Shown here piece after piece: positions 11,206 to 21,564 of a stretch of DNA of 64,000 nucleotides. Made by a program: the position numbers and the translations under genes. Origin of the DNA: Dendrocalamus latiflorus. Lineage: Eukaryota; Streptophyta; Magnoliopsida; Poales; Poaceae. Location: positions 5,835,382 through 5,899,381 of the forward strand of contig CM029654.1 in NCBI GenBank assembly GCA_017311315.1, read 5' to 3'. The notes under the pieces were generated by a model. The model was not told the DNA's origin and did no database searches. It saw only the letters and a list, made by a program, of their open reading frames with translations. How positions within the stretch are numbered: the stretch's first letter is position 1; each line of letters opens with the position of its first letter.

Positions 11206-12500
11206 GCATCTCGGAACTAGCTATATTTTATTCAATCATACTTCTTATACCATGTTTGCAAAAAGCCTATTTTTGCAAAAAAAAAAACATTAAGTTGGGT
11301 TGGACCCTTCAACTTGGCCTTGAATTTTAGAGGCATACTCATAAATTTGCTTCCTAAGATCAAAATTACTTATGATTTCATTCCGATTGAACTCCCTAGC
11401 AACATTGCTTCTATTTGATTGTGGTTTTGGACCTTAATCTTGTGCTTCTGAAGCTTGCGGTTGTGCTAAACTTCGTGCTTCCATGAGTTCCATCATTTAA
11501 CAAAAACTAACCACCGCTATCATGTCTATTTTAGGTAAAACAAAGTATAGTACCACGATACCGCAACACAAATAAGTGCATCATAACAAATCTTTACCAC
11601 GCCGGTGAAGTCCAACGGTTGCAGTAGTGCTTGCAGAGTTTTTGACACAAATAGTCATTTTTCATATGGTATTAGTAAAAATAACACATTTGAAGTTTAA
11701 TTGCAAAAATGGTACTTCCGCCGCATAGCGACCATACGGTATCACCACATATCGGTCCAAGGTAGAGTCCTGTATAGTCACCGTGTAACAGAAATACTAT
11801 TTTTATTAATACTACTTTGAAAATGCTATTTTACTAATATCGCGCGAAAAAGGTCATTTGTGCCCAATGACTCGCGCCTGCACTGGCCCGGGGGGGGGGG
11901 GGGGTGAAGCATCGCAAGCAGCCAAAGCGGAAGCGTGGGGGCGAAGATAGCGCGGGGCGTGGGGTGGTGAGCCCGTGACGGGGGCACGCGGAGACGGGGA
12001 CGTGTGCGTGTCCAGGTGTCGAGCGCGCGCCGCATGTCCCCCGTTCGGCGCCACGACGCGCGCGAGGCCAGCCAGGCGCCTCCCCACCCCAGCGCCCGTG
12101 GGCTCCCGCACGCACGACCGACGGCAAAACCGCGCGCGCGCAGCCGGTCGGCTGCTTCCGCGCGGCGCGCGTCCGTGCGCCCCCACCCCCGCGTTTGCGT
12201 GCACCGTAGGCAGGGCGGCATGGCCGCGCGCGTCGCCGTGGTGACATGTGGGCGGCGAGGTAGGTGGCCCGGCGCGACAGCAGGGGATGTCGCTGGCTGC
12301 TAGTGGCTAGGGAACTCGTGCCTAGACACTGTAGCTACGTGCTGAGCTGGGCCTACTGCCGCGAGCCTACGGTGCTGCCGCGCAGCGCCGTGTAGTGGAG
12401 TGCCGGCCGGAGTGACCTTGACATGTCCTTGTATGCCGCACACCTATGCTAGTGAGGGTAGCAGTGAGTTTGACCCTTCATATGTGAAAAATTAGGCAGG
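11206..12500. other. Intergenic, GC-rich island with poly-G run, no gene seen
   Basis: 11890-11904 is a run of about 15 G. 11900-12300 is strongly GC-rich with CGCG dinucleotides, and long frames occur on both strands, but none shows a recognisable domain, plausible start context or splice structure. It may be a CpG island or part of an old element. Confidence 0.4.
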
Positions 12501-12510
12501 TCTACGGTCA

Positions 12511-12795
12511 GGAGAAATTTTGTTATATCACGGTGGCGCAAATCGGTTTGTATCACGAATGAATACAGCGCTGACATATCATATTTAAGTACTGTAGTAA
12601 TATCGTAGCATGTACGAGAAAATATTTTTTAATTGATAGTACAGAAAATAATATTTTTACACCTGTTTGCTACAGTACAAAACAGTAAAAAAATATTTTT
12701 TATTAGTTGCTACAGTAATACATGCCACACATCAACGACCGTTTGGCTCGTGACACAAACCACTTTGTGTCATCGTAGTACAATAAAATTTCTCT
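12511..12795. mobile_element. MITE with long imperfect terminal inverted repeats
   Basis: The left end GAGAAATTTTGTTATATCACGG continues through CGCAAATCGGTTTGTATCACGA. It pairs with the right end TCGTGACACAAACC...CAATAAAATTTCTC, giving arms of about 45 bp. The interior is AT-rich and non-coding. No clean TSD is visible (TCTACGGT against TCTACAGGT is only suggestive), so the superfamily is left open. Confidence 0.6.
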
Positions 12796-12799
12796 ACAG

Positions 12800-14720
12800 G
12801 TAGAGCATCGTTTTATCGGATTCATCAAATATGGATCATCTGTAGCTAATGACTTCTTACAGTGATCAAATCATAGAGGAGAATGAATGTATGGACTATG
12901 AGCAACGTAGAGTTCTACGACTAGTGCAAGTAACACAACTCCACCATACAGATTCAAAATAATCATTAGTACCAAATTAAAAGAAGGGCTCCAACTAAAA
13001 ACTTCATTAATTAAACAAACTAACTTATTAAGGTGGATAAATGATGCACTTTATGCAATGATTAGTGGATTATTCTATGCTATTTTAGATGAAGTGGGTT
13101 AGTTTTTTTTGGCAAGTTTGATACTTAAAAACACAGATAAACAGAAAAGCAAAGATAATAATATAACGTCCACTAGGCGCACCTAATTTGATCCAATGAA
13201 TTGACCCCTGAATTTTCCCATCGGATGCCCATTATGGATTAGAGCCTCCACATGTGCCCATACCAGCAAAATCTTTCTGCAAAATCTTGCTTAAGGAATA
13301 CATCAACCATAATCACCTGCTGCTTAACTGGCCTCTTGTTTGGCTTCCTGTGTTCATACGTGGCTCCCTTTGCAACTAGGAATTTTGCATGAATCTTATA
13401 CTATTTCCTACAATATCCTTGTAAAAACACTTACGAAATTCGTGCCTTCTAAACAAGCCTTCGCTTGTCAATGGCCGCTTAGAGACTCATTTAACCCTCC
13501 TTGCATGTGACTGTACAATTATAACAGCATCTGGTCCGCACTAGTTCATGTTTTCAGTATCTTGCCCAACGGCAGGCACAAGCACAGACCTTAATTAATC
13601 GGGTTTGTACATGGAAATCATGCAAACATATTCGCGATGTCGGAGGTTTCGACCGCAGGAACGGCCGTCCCCCTGTCGCTAAGCAAAGTTTAGGAAAATT
13701 AATATCTTCAAGTGACAATTTTAAATCAGTACGTGCACATGCGACCTTGATTAGTTTTTTTAGTTAATCATCATTTCTTTCTCCGCCATACGAGTATGTA
13801 CGCAGCCTAACCTGATGCTCTGCGTGCAAATCAATTGCGCAAAGCTTTGACAGATCAATGGTTAATATGCTTCAGATTAACCCATAAGTACTTATCAATA
13901 GAACAGATTAATGAACAAAATTCAGTTCAAATGCGCGTTACACAGATTTTTTTTCTCTCTCCCTCGATCACATCAGCCCAACAATGATGCTCTCCTCTCT
14001 CCGCTCATCTTGTTCAATTAAAATTGGGTTCGAAGCAACTTATGATGGAAGGAGGGGACAGATGTCGGCATCCGGTTAGATGGGACACGGGGCGGGCGCG
14101 ACGTGTCGAGCATCCGGCCCACGGCCACAAGGCGCCAGGCTGCTCGCGTGACGAGCCAGCGTTTTGACGGGCGCTGTGTGTGTCATGTAACTGTCAATCG
14201 ACATCCGTCTCATCAATCGAAAGCCTTCCCTCAAAAAAAAAAAAAAGAAGAAAACGTAAGCCTGGCTGTGCGCGTGTACGTAGGCGCAGGAGAAGCTTCC
14301 GTATCATTCAGTGTGATGGTCATGGGCTCGGCATTTTTCGTTCCCATGGGAAAAAAATATCGTCCTAACGCAATGCAGCCATGGCTGGATTCGTACAAGG
14401 CTATGGTTTCACAAAACATAAAGTCCATAGTTGCGATTCATATTTTGAAGCAAGATCAGGTTGAATTTAAGGTTTGCATTTACCTATATTAAAGACTACC
14501 GATCAAATAGTACTGCATATGGACAAAGTTCTTTTTTTTCAAAAAAAAAAGACAAATTGGATCATATGTCTGTTGCAAACAAATTAAGACAGATCAGGTC
14601 AACCACCGAAGTCACAAGTTGTTAGCGTGAAATTCTTTGCGCGCCAATAGTCACATTGCATGCATGCTCATTTAGCAACAATCAAGAATAACTTGTTCAC
14701 ACTAACTCTTCTCAACTGAC
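12800..14720. other. Intergenic, no gene seen
   Basis: This is AT-rich sequence with scattered frames, the longest at 14103-14492 (+). That frame crosses an A-run and shows no domain. Nothing here can be supported as a gene. Confidence 0.4.
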
Positions 14721-14724
14721 GTAA

Positions 14725-14959
14725 GGGCGTCCGCAATGGTAATAGCTAGTACTAGCTATATAGTCAGCTGACGTGGAGGTGAGAGACAAAAGCAAAGACT
14801 ATTTTATACTGTTGGACCCACATGCTCCTCTCTCATGTTCTTGGACTACGTGAAATAGATCAACTATTTGCTCGTCGCTAGTGACTACTCTCTCTCTCCT
14901 ACTTTTTCCTTGTCACATCAGATCTAGCTAACTAAATAGCCAGCTGTTTGGAGACGCCC
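14725..14959. mobile_element. Tourist-like (PIF/Harbinger) MITE, 235 bp, TSD TAA
   Basis: The ends GGGCGTCCGCAATGG and ...TTTGGAGACGCCC are inverted repeats. The element is flanked by TAA on both sides (14722-14724 and 14960-14962), the 3-bp duplication typical of PIF/Harbinger. The interior is non-coding, with CT-rich and TAGCTA repeats. Confidence 0.8.
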
Positions 14960-15309
14960 TAAGTGGTGTGCATACAGTGCACCAAAAAAACAGTGGAGTC
15001 GTAACGTCCTATGGCGACAATTCACAAATACGATTCAATGCACCACGTAACGCGACATCGGCTCTTAAATGGCTTCGTACCATTAGGATGTTTGGTCTCG
15101 TCCGCTGCTATGATCGATCTTATCCAATGACTATAGTGTGGGCTCTTGACCATTTCAACCATAACCATAGCAACAGCTAGACAGCCAGTACAACAACTGG
15201 TTAGCGGTACGACGGATTCTATGCCCTAAACTAGAAGGAAGAAAGAAATGATGGCTGAAAAGTAAGCAAGTTGGTACCAAGTTTGCAACAACTGGTAACC
15301 AGATAAATA

Positions 15310-15610
15310 TAACTTTTAGACTTTGTGGTGGTCATTTGGTCTTATTTTTAGTGATTTATGGATAAAAAGTATTGTAGCTGGCTGAAAAAAATAATATAGC
15401 TGACAAATGATTATTTAGCATAATTAAATTTAAAAAAAGTAAAAAATTTAAAAAAATATGTTAGCCCATTACATATAATACAAACAAATACAGGGAAAAA
15501 AGAACCAACAAAAAAGCTCAACAAAAAGCCAAAAGTTCATAAAAAGACGAAATTTATGAATAGTGGAAAATAAGCCGGAAGTTAAAAGCTAAAGCCTAAC
15601 CGATCAACCC
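15310..15610. repeat. Dispersed AT-rich MITE-like repeat, copy 2 (inverted)
   Basis: It contains the complements of the blocks in copy 1, in reversed order: GTAGCTGGCTGAAAAA, CATAATTAAATTTAAA, ATGTTAGCCCATTACATATAATACAAACAAAT, CAAAAGTTCAT and GACGAAATTTATGAATAGT, ending GCCTAACCGATCAACC. Confidence 0.65.
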
Positions 15611-15782
15611 CTAATAAGATCTGTTCTTTTTAGTTTCTAAAATTTATTTTTCGATTTTTCTATAATATCATTTTAAGATATGATCTACTAATTAATTATA
15701 ATATATATTATATCGACTTTATTTATATCGGTAAAATCCACAAGTGAATTTCTGTTACTCTGTAATTTCTCGTACGAACAGT

Positions 15783-17456
15783 CACTACTACAGAAAAGGT
15801 CATCACAGACGGTTCGAAAACGTCATCACAGACGGTTTTGTGAACCGTCTGTATTTATGGGTCAGTGATAATCGAAGGTCATCATAGACGGTTTTCGAAC
15901 CGTCTGTGATTATCAGCTATCACAGACGGTTTTTGAGTAAAAACCGTCTGTGATAGCTATAATCACAGACGGTTTTTAACTAAAAACCGTCTGTGCTATT
16001 CTCTTCTACCCCTAAATCTATTTCTGTTTATTGGCTAGCCTCAGGAAATGCTAGCCATACTCTCTGAAACAAGCAGATCAACATGTACATGTATACATCC
16101 AATTGACATCTCAATTCATTTCACAACATAAAACATCCATTTCGCAAATCAATTAATTGAAATGAGAACAAGCAAATACAGTATGAAACACAATATACAT
16201 TTTAATATTAGAGTCTACCATTACAAGAATAGACAGACAAACAACAAACAATAAAGAGGAGGAGAACAACAAACAGGTTGCTCATCTAGCTAACACAACA
16301 AGAACAGAGAAAAACAAAGATACTCTATGCCTAGGCCTTCTCGCCCCTGATGCAGCGCGCGAGCAGGATGTCTTTGACGCCCACCATCGTCGGTGTTGAT
16401 TGAGTGCTGCCTTGGCATGAGTTAGTTGCTTCTGCGGTGTCTTGCCTCCCGTTGATGTGTGCGTCGTCTGCAAGGAGGAGGACAGCAAGGAGAAGGAGAA
16501 CAGCAAGGAGGAGATAGCAAGGAGGAGAAGAACAACAAGAGGAGGAGAACAAGGACAGCAAGGAGGAGGAAACTAGCAAGGAGGCTGAGTTTTGGTAATA
16601 TTTATAGGGGAGGGAGAGGGAGGGAGAGGCGGGAGTTCGAAATTTTGGGCGCGGAAAAAGAGAGGCGGAGCTACGATCTGTGGGGTGAGGATATCACAGA
16701 CGGTTCTATTGGCTAGAACCGTTTGTGATGAATGAATATCACAGACGGTTCTATATATAGAACCGTCTGTGAATTAGAGCACATAATTTTATATACCGAT
16801 GCAATATAAACAACTAGTATGAAAAGATAAAATAGCAAAGTTTTATATAACTTATATATACTCATTTGAAAGGTTTCAACGAGATCTATAACTTTGCAGT
16901 TGAAGAAAAATCCAAATTCTAAAAGGAAGACCAAGAAAAAGGGCAAAAACAGACACCAAAAAGTTGCGACGCAGGTTTAGGTCCAAAGATGGCCGATTTT
17001 CGGGGTCTTGGATAGCGACTAGCGCAAGCGGGTCGTTTGTTTGGATCGGGCTCGTCGTTAGCTTTCCAACGAGTACAAGAACGTCGAAAACGGACACCGT
17101 ATGCAAAAGTTATGCCCGTTTTACTGAAGGTGTGTCAAAACTGAATCCTACTCGGACTCAGGCGGGAAATTATGAAATTTTGAGGAATTGCAAGGCGGGA
17201 AACATATCACAGACGGTTTTTAAAAACCGTCTGTGATACTGGAATATCACAGACGGTTTTTTATTATAAAACCGTCTGTGATATTCCAGTATCACAGACG
17301 GTTCAGAGGTAACAACCGTCTGTGATACTCCTTTTTCCCGCCACAAATACCACAGACGGCCTTCAAATTAAAACCGTCTGTAATAGTGTACATCATAGAC
17401 GGTTTCACAAAACCGTCTGTGATTTGGCGTCTACTATTAGCCTTTCTGTAGTAGTG
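15783..17456. mobile_element. Non-autonomous CACTA (En/Spm) element, 1,674 bp, TSD AGT
   Basis: The left end CACTACTACAGAAAAGG matches the right end CCTTTCTGTAGTAGTG as inverted repeats, and both sides are flanked by AGT (15780-15782 and 17457-17459), the 3-bp TSD of CACTA elements. The subterminal zones are filled with palindromic units, CACAGACGGTT plus loop plus AACCGTCTGTG: about four at 15805-15995 and about five at 17204-17425. These are the expected type of transposase-binding repeats. Two further hairpins lie inside at 16692-16775. No transposase frame exists, so it would need TnpA/TnpD from elsewhere. The middle has a purine-rich AGGAGGAGAA tract and a minus-strand TATAAATA near 16597-16604 that could start a short transcript towards a small frame at 16579-16331. 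That frame has no known domain. Confidence 0.92.
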
Positions 17457-17639
17457 AGTCCAAAAACCAAAAGGCACCGTCAAAATCTATAAGCTTCAGA
17501 AAAACACAGGCCCTTTAGTCTATTCAATCAAACCATCCGTCAAGTAGTTTACAGACTGATAAACGTCTCTAATTTTCACACAAAAGGCAAATTAACCATC
17601 GATATATGTATTAACGCAAAGTTTTTTTTTGCATCAGTA

Positions 17640-18240
17640 AGAGTCTGCTCTAAAAAACTTAAGCTTCTGACTCATAGAATTGGCTATTATCTTATGACTA
17701 AAATTATAATATAGTGGTTGATAGCATTTTTTAAGTTATTCAATTTAAAACTTAAAAAAAACTATTATATCGTCATAAATAATACAAAAGAATAAAAAGA
17801 AAAATGCAAAAAAATCAAAATTAAAAGCCGACGCATTCCAAATAATTTCTAACTTAAATAAACCAAAAGTCCAAAATACTAAAAGCTGAAACTAGTTGAA
17901 ACAAGTCATTTTAAAGACCTTTACATGTGTAAACAATATCAAAAAGTATATGTGAAAAATTGCAAAAAAACATTTCAATTTTTAAGGGTACAAATTAAAC
18001 AAGTTAGCAAACTCTAAGCAAAAACATGGCGGTTGCAACAAAGTTAACCGTTTAAACCGCAGTAACTCTCGTTACTATAGATAACTCTTTCTTTTTTTTC
18101 TCTCTCTTTCAATTATCTCAGTAAAATTTCTATATAATTATATCATCCCATTGGACCCGACCTAACAACTGAAGCAGCAGCACCTCTGCCGTTACGCACC
18201 ACTGAAAAAGAGAGCCCAGTCCAACGCACTCCACCCCAGA
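17640..18240. other. AT-rich upstream region of the RING gene
   Basis: The stretch is AT-rich, with short blocks that may be a very diverged copy of the dispersed AT-rich repeat. A CT-rich run at 18085-18110 precedes the core promoter of the downstream gene. No coding region is seen. Confidence 0.35.
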
Positions 18241-18246
18241 AGCGTC

Positions 18247-18254
18247 TATAAATA
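18247..18254 (+). promoter_or_regulatory. TATA box of the RING-H2 gene
   Basis: TATAAATA lies 199 bp upstream of the predicted start codon, just before a C-rich leader, matching typical plant core promoter spacing with a 160-170 nt 5' UTR. Confidence 0.65.
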
Positions 18255-18452
18255 CCTCGCCTCCTCCCAGTGCATCCGCTACCATCCCCGTCTCTTGCAC
18301 CCACCTCCTCCGGCAAACCCAAAATTACAATCCAGTCCAGGGCGCCCCCAAATCGCACGAACCAGCCCGCGATTCCCGAATTGCTCGAGGGATTTCTCGC
18401 GAGGATTTCCTGGATCGGCCGCCGCCGTTGTGTTCCGACCATCGTCGGCGAG

Positions 18453-18923
18453 ATGGGCATCTCGAGCATGCCGGCGCCCAAGGACAGCCTCCTCACCTAC
18501 CTCCTGTACAACACGGCGGTGTCGATCGCCATCCTGGCCGACCTGATGCGCGCGGCGCTGGTGTTCCTCGGCCTCCCCGTGCCTTCCGCAGGGGAGGACG
18601 GCGACGACCAGCTCGCGGCGATCGCGGCCGCGTCGGCCGGGGGGGCGAGCCTCGCGGACAGGTTCCGGAGCAGCTTCAGGCCGGCGCGGTTCGGCCGAAG
18701 TCGCGGCGCGGGCGCGGCGGCGGACTGCCGCGTCTGCCTGGCCCGGTTCGAGCCGGAGTCGGTGGTGAACCGGCTCCCCTGCGGCCACCTCTTCCACCGC
18801 GCCTGCCTCGAGACGTGGCTCGACTACGACCACGCCACGTGCCCGCTCTGCCGCCTCCGCCTCCTCCCCGCCGCCGACGAGCCGCCCTCGGCGGCGACCC
18901 CTCATTTCGCCGCCCGGATTTAG
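18453..18923 (+). CDS. Small RING-H2 E3 ubiquitin ligase, XERICO/BRH1-like
   Basis: An intronless frame of 156 aa. I chose the ATG at 18453 because the N-terminus M-G-I-S-S-M-P-A-P matches the start seen in plant XERICO-type RING-H2 proteins; the frame extends further upstream only into the leader. Residues 14-40 are a hydrophobic helix (probable membrane anchor), then an Ala/Gly-rich linker. The RING-H2 finger has C92, C95, C110, H112, H115, C118, C130 and C133, with the conserved Trp at 122 that contacts E2 enzymes. Such proteins transfer ubiquitin from an E2 to substrates, often at the ER. In Arabidopsis XERICO affects abscisic acid levels and BRH1 responds to brassinosteroid. The finger and anchor are seen; the substrate and hormone role are only family inference. 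Codon use is strongly GC-rich, normal for this class of grass gene. Confidence 0.88.
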   Translation: MGISSMPAPKDSLLTYLLYNTAVSIAILADLMRAALVFLGLPVPSAGEDGDDQLAAIAAASAGGASLADRFRSSFRPARFGRSRGAGAAADCRVCLARFEPESVVNRLPCGHLFHRACLETWLDYDHATCPLCRLRLLPAADEPPSAATPHFAARI

Positions 18924-19860
18924 AGATCTCGCGTTTATTTACCGCTCCGCCACTGGGCCAGCTCGGTGTGGCCCTGCCGTGCGCGCGTAGGAATTGAGGC
19001 TTTTTATTTAGCTCTAGTGCTCGTCTTTCTTTTCGTTTTCCTTTTTTGCTGTGTTTTTAGCACCATTCTCAGTGGCCTCTCTCTCTTTCTCGTGTTGCTG
19101 CTGTACCGTGTAAATATTTGCAGAGTGCTCCGATGCGATGGAGGTGTAGCACTTCTGTGTACAGGCTTTTTGGAAAGCGAAGAGATGAGGAAGAAAAAAA
19201 AACCGATGCCAAAAAAGTTGAGCTTCTTTTGCTTTTGGGTACCCTTTAAATACCTTTTTATGCCCAAAAACATGTACTACACTACTGTTACTCTAGCGTA
19301 ACTAAATTTTAAAAAAATTAAAAATTAAAATTAGGTTATCTAAGATAACGCAAAGAAATAGCAAAAATAGCAAAAATGCTAAAAATCAGAAAAATAAAAT
19401 AAAATTAAGAAAACTAAAAGCTAAAATCCAATCAAGCAGGCCTAAAATTTTGTGCAAGGAAAAAGGATATTAATAGCGATCCTCTTACGTGCGAAGGAGG
19501 AGGGAAATGGTAGTAAAAAAACAGAGAGGAATGTTCTAGTGACGAGGGGATGGGTTGATATTTTGGGGAGTCGGTCGCTGGGATGGGAGGATATCTCTAG
19601 AGCTTTTACGCATCCGTGGGGATGAAGACAGAGCGCTGAATGGCACGGCGAGCGCTCGTTTACGTAAAGTCACATGGAGGCGGGGGGCGCTAGTCGACAT
19701 GGCCCCACTTGCCGTGTCCTCTTCGCTGAATGGCGCATGCGGCCAGTCTCGCCATTAACTCTCCTTGCTCATGGCAAATCTGCCTCCATACATAGTCCAT
19801 CAGACTCCATCCGTGCGTGTCATCCCAGGTGCATGGCCCAGATAAAATTTAGGCACATAA
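18924..19860. other. RING gene 3' flank and intergenic stretch
   Basis: A T-rich 3' UTR-like segment runs to about 19300, followed by AT-rich sequence with A-runs. Small frames at 19555-19895 show no domain or codon bias. Confidence 0.4.
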
Positions 19861-19875
19861 AAAAGAAACTTTACT

Positions 19876-20650
19876 TCTACTACTACCACTACTAGCTGGA
19901 GACTGATGTGGACGGAAGAGTTGAAAATGTTGAATCGAGTATTTACCTAATAAATATGATGAATTGGTTAAATTACATAGGGGGCGCTCAATTTGAGGAT
20001 GGTTTATAGCTTTTTTTTTACTATAGCTGGTTTATTTTTTACTGTAACTGATAGTGATTTATTTAATGTAATTAAATTTAAAAGTGGAAAAATAGATTAG
20101 CCTATCACAGACAATGCCTAGGAATACAAAAAAAAGAAAAGGAAAAACCTAAAAAAGCAAAAATAGAAAAAATAGAAATTAAAGAATAGTAATTAAAAAT
20201 AAGAATCTACAAGCTATCGCCAAAACGAATGGAGCCAATTGGATGCTACATCAGCTGATGGTCTACTTCTACTACTACTACTAGCTGGAGACTGATGTGG
20301 ACGGAAGAGTTGAAAATGTTGAATTGAGTTTTTACCTAATAAATATGATGAGCTGGTTAAATTACATACGGGGCGTTCAATTTAAAGATGGTTTATAGCT
20401 TTTTTTACTGTAGCTGACCTATTTTTCATTGTAACTCATGGTATTTTATTTGGTGTAACTAAATTTAAAAGTAGAAAAACAGATTAATCTATCACGGATA
20501 ATACCATGGAATACGGGGAAAAAGAAAAAACCTCAAAAAGTAAAAGTAGAAAAGGATAAAATTAAAGAATAGTAAATTAAAAATAAAAATCTAGAAACTA
20601 TCACCAAAACGAGCAGAGCCAATTGGATGCCACATCAGCTGATGGTCTAT
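19876..20650. repeat. Direct tandem duplication, about 389-bp unit
   Basis: CTGGAGACTGATGTGGACGGAAGAG occurs at 19896 and again at 20285. GAGCCAATTGGATGCYACATCAGCTGATGGTCTA closes both copies (near 20229 and 20617). Each copy contains a diverged member of the dispersed AT-rich repeat (TTTATAGCTTTTTT, TGTAACT..TAGT and ATTAAATTTAAAAGT blocks). The copies differ by scattered substitutions, so the duplication is not very recent. Confidence 0.85.
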
Positions 20651-20677
20651 TTGATCAATCAAAGCTCTAGCCGTCGT

Positions 20678-20884
20678 CTAGAAAACCGAGTTGTCACACC
20701 AATTGGAGTCTCCAACGGTCGGCTGATTGGTTGTGTTTACTGAAGTTGCTGAATGGACTGCATGGTTGGTTACTCTCCCGGTGATTATCTTAAGCACCGA
20801 ACTGATCGCATCACTATGGAGAGATATGTCATCAGATTCTTGGAAATCACAAGTGGCATCAGCAAGGTTTGAATCTTGACTCAA
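20678..20884 (-). CDS. Unassigned exon-like ORF
   Basis: The frame extends upstream of its first ATG to about 20935 (reading Q-N-W-T-P-K-F-Y-S-I-L-S-Q-D), with a possible splice acceptor before it, and ends at a stop at 20678-20680. The composition is balanced and acidic/serine-rich, like a normal C-terminal exon rather than random sequence. I do not recognise it. It lies about 700 bp downstream of the C2-GRAM stop on the same strand and could be a terminal exon of an unannotated transcript or a gene relic. Confidence 0.25.
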   Translation of the reverse strand: MSQDSNLADATCDFQESDDISLHSDAISSVLKIITGRVTNHAVHSATSVNTTNQPTVGDSNWCDNSVF

Positions 20885-21564
20885 AATGCTATAGAACTTG
20901 GGAGTCCAATTTTGCTTTTGCTCAGATTAGATAAGAATACTATTGGTCCTTTTCAGGTTAAAAGTATAGCATTTTTTTCAGGTTCGGATAATATCTAAGC
21001 CTTCGCAATCCTCATATTTTTTTAGATCGTACTGAAAAGTAGAAAAGACAAAAATATATGACAAATTAACACAAGCAAATGAAGTTGGTGACTTCTCTAT
21101 TTGTACAACTCAGAACTTTATTAGATCACTTATTTTTGCTTCTCTGCAGTTCAACATGTGACCATTGAAACATGGAGTTGAGCTTGACTCAATTCCATAC
21201 ACAAAGTGCTACAAAGAGAGAAAATACTGTCATCCTATGTACATAGATGAAAAAACGTACAGTACAGAGAAACAAATTGCAGGCCCCGTGCGGTATCTAA
21301 ATGCTGCAATCTATGCAATTTGCATCTACAGCTGATCAAATACAACAAAGAAGTGGATTGGCAAAACCTGAGTTCAGCAAAAATTCCGCCACAATGCCTC
21401 AGCTACTGCAGGATATGCAAAGCTCACTCTAAATTGGTCTCAAATGAATCAGTTGTCCGTGTGTGTCTTCCATCAAAGAATGTACATACAGGGGGTCATA
21501 CCGGTGGTTAGGAAATGTTCATTCATTCAGTATAATGCGCAGGGACGGTGAGAGATGAATGTTC

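Noticed and set aside
11826..12303. Arg/Pro-rich frames on both strands
   Set aside because: GC-rich island with a poly-G run; no domain, no splice structure and equal frames on both strands.
14103..14492. Plus-strand frame of 129 codons
   Set aside because: Runs through a poly-A tract into lysines; no homology recognised and no promoter signs.
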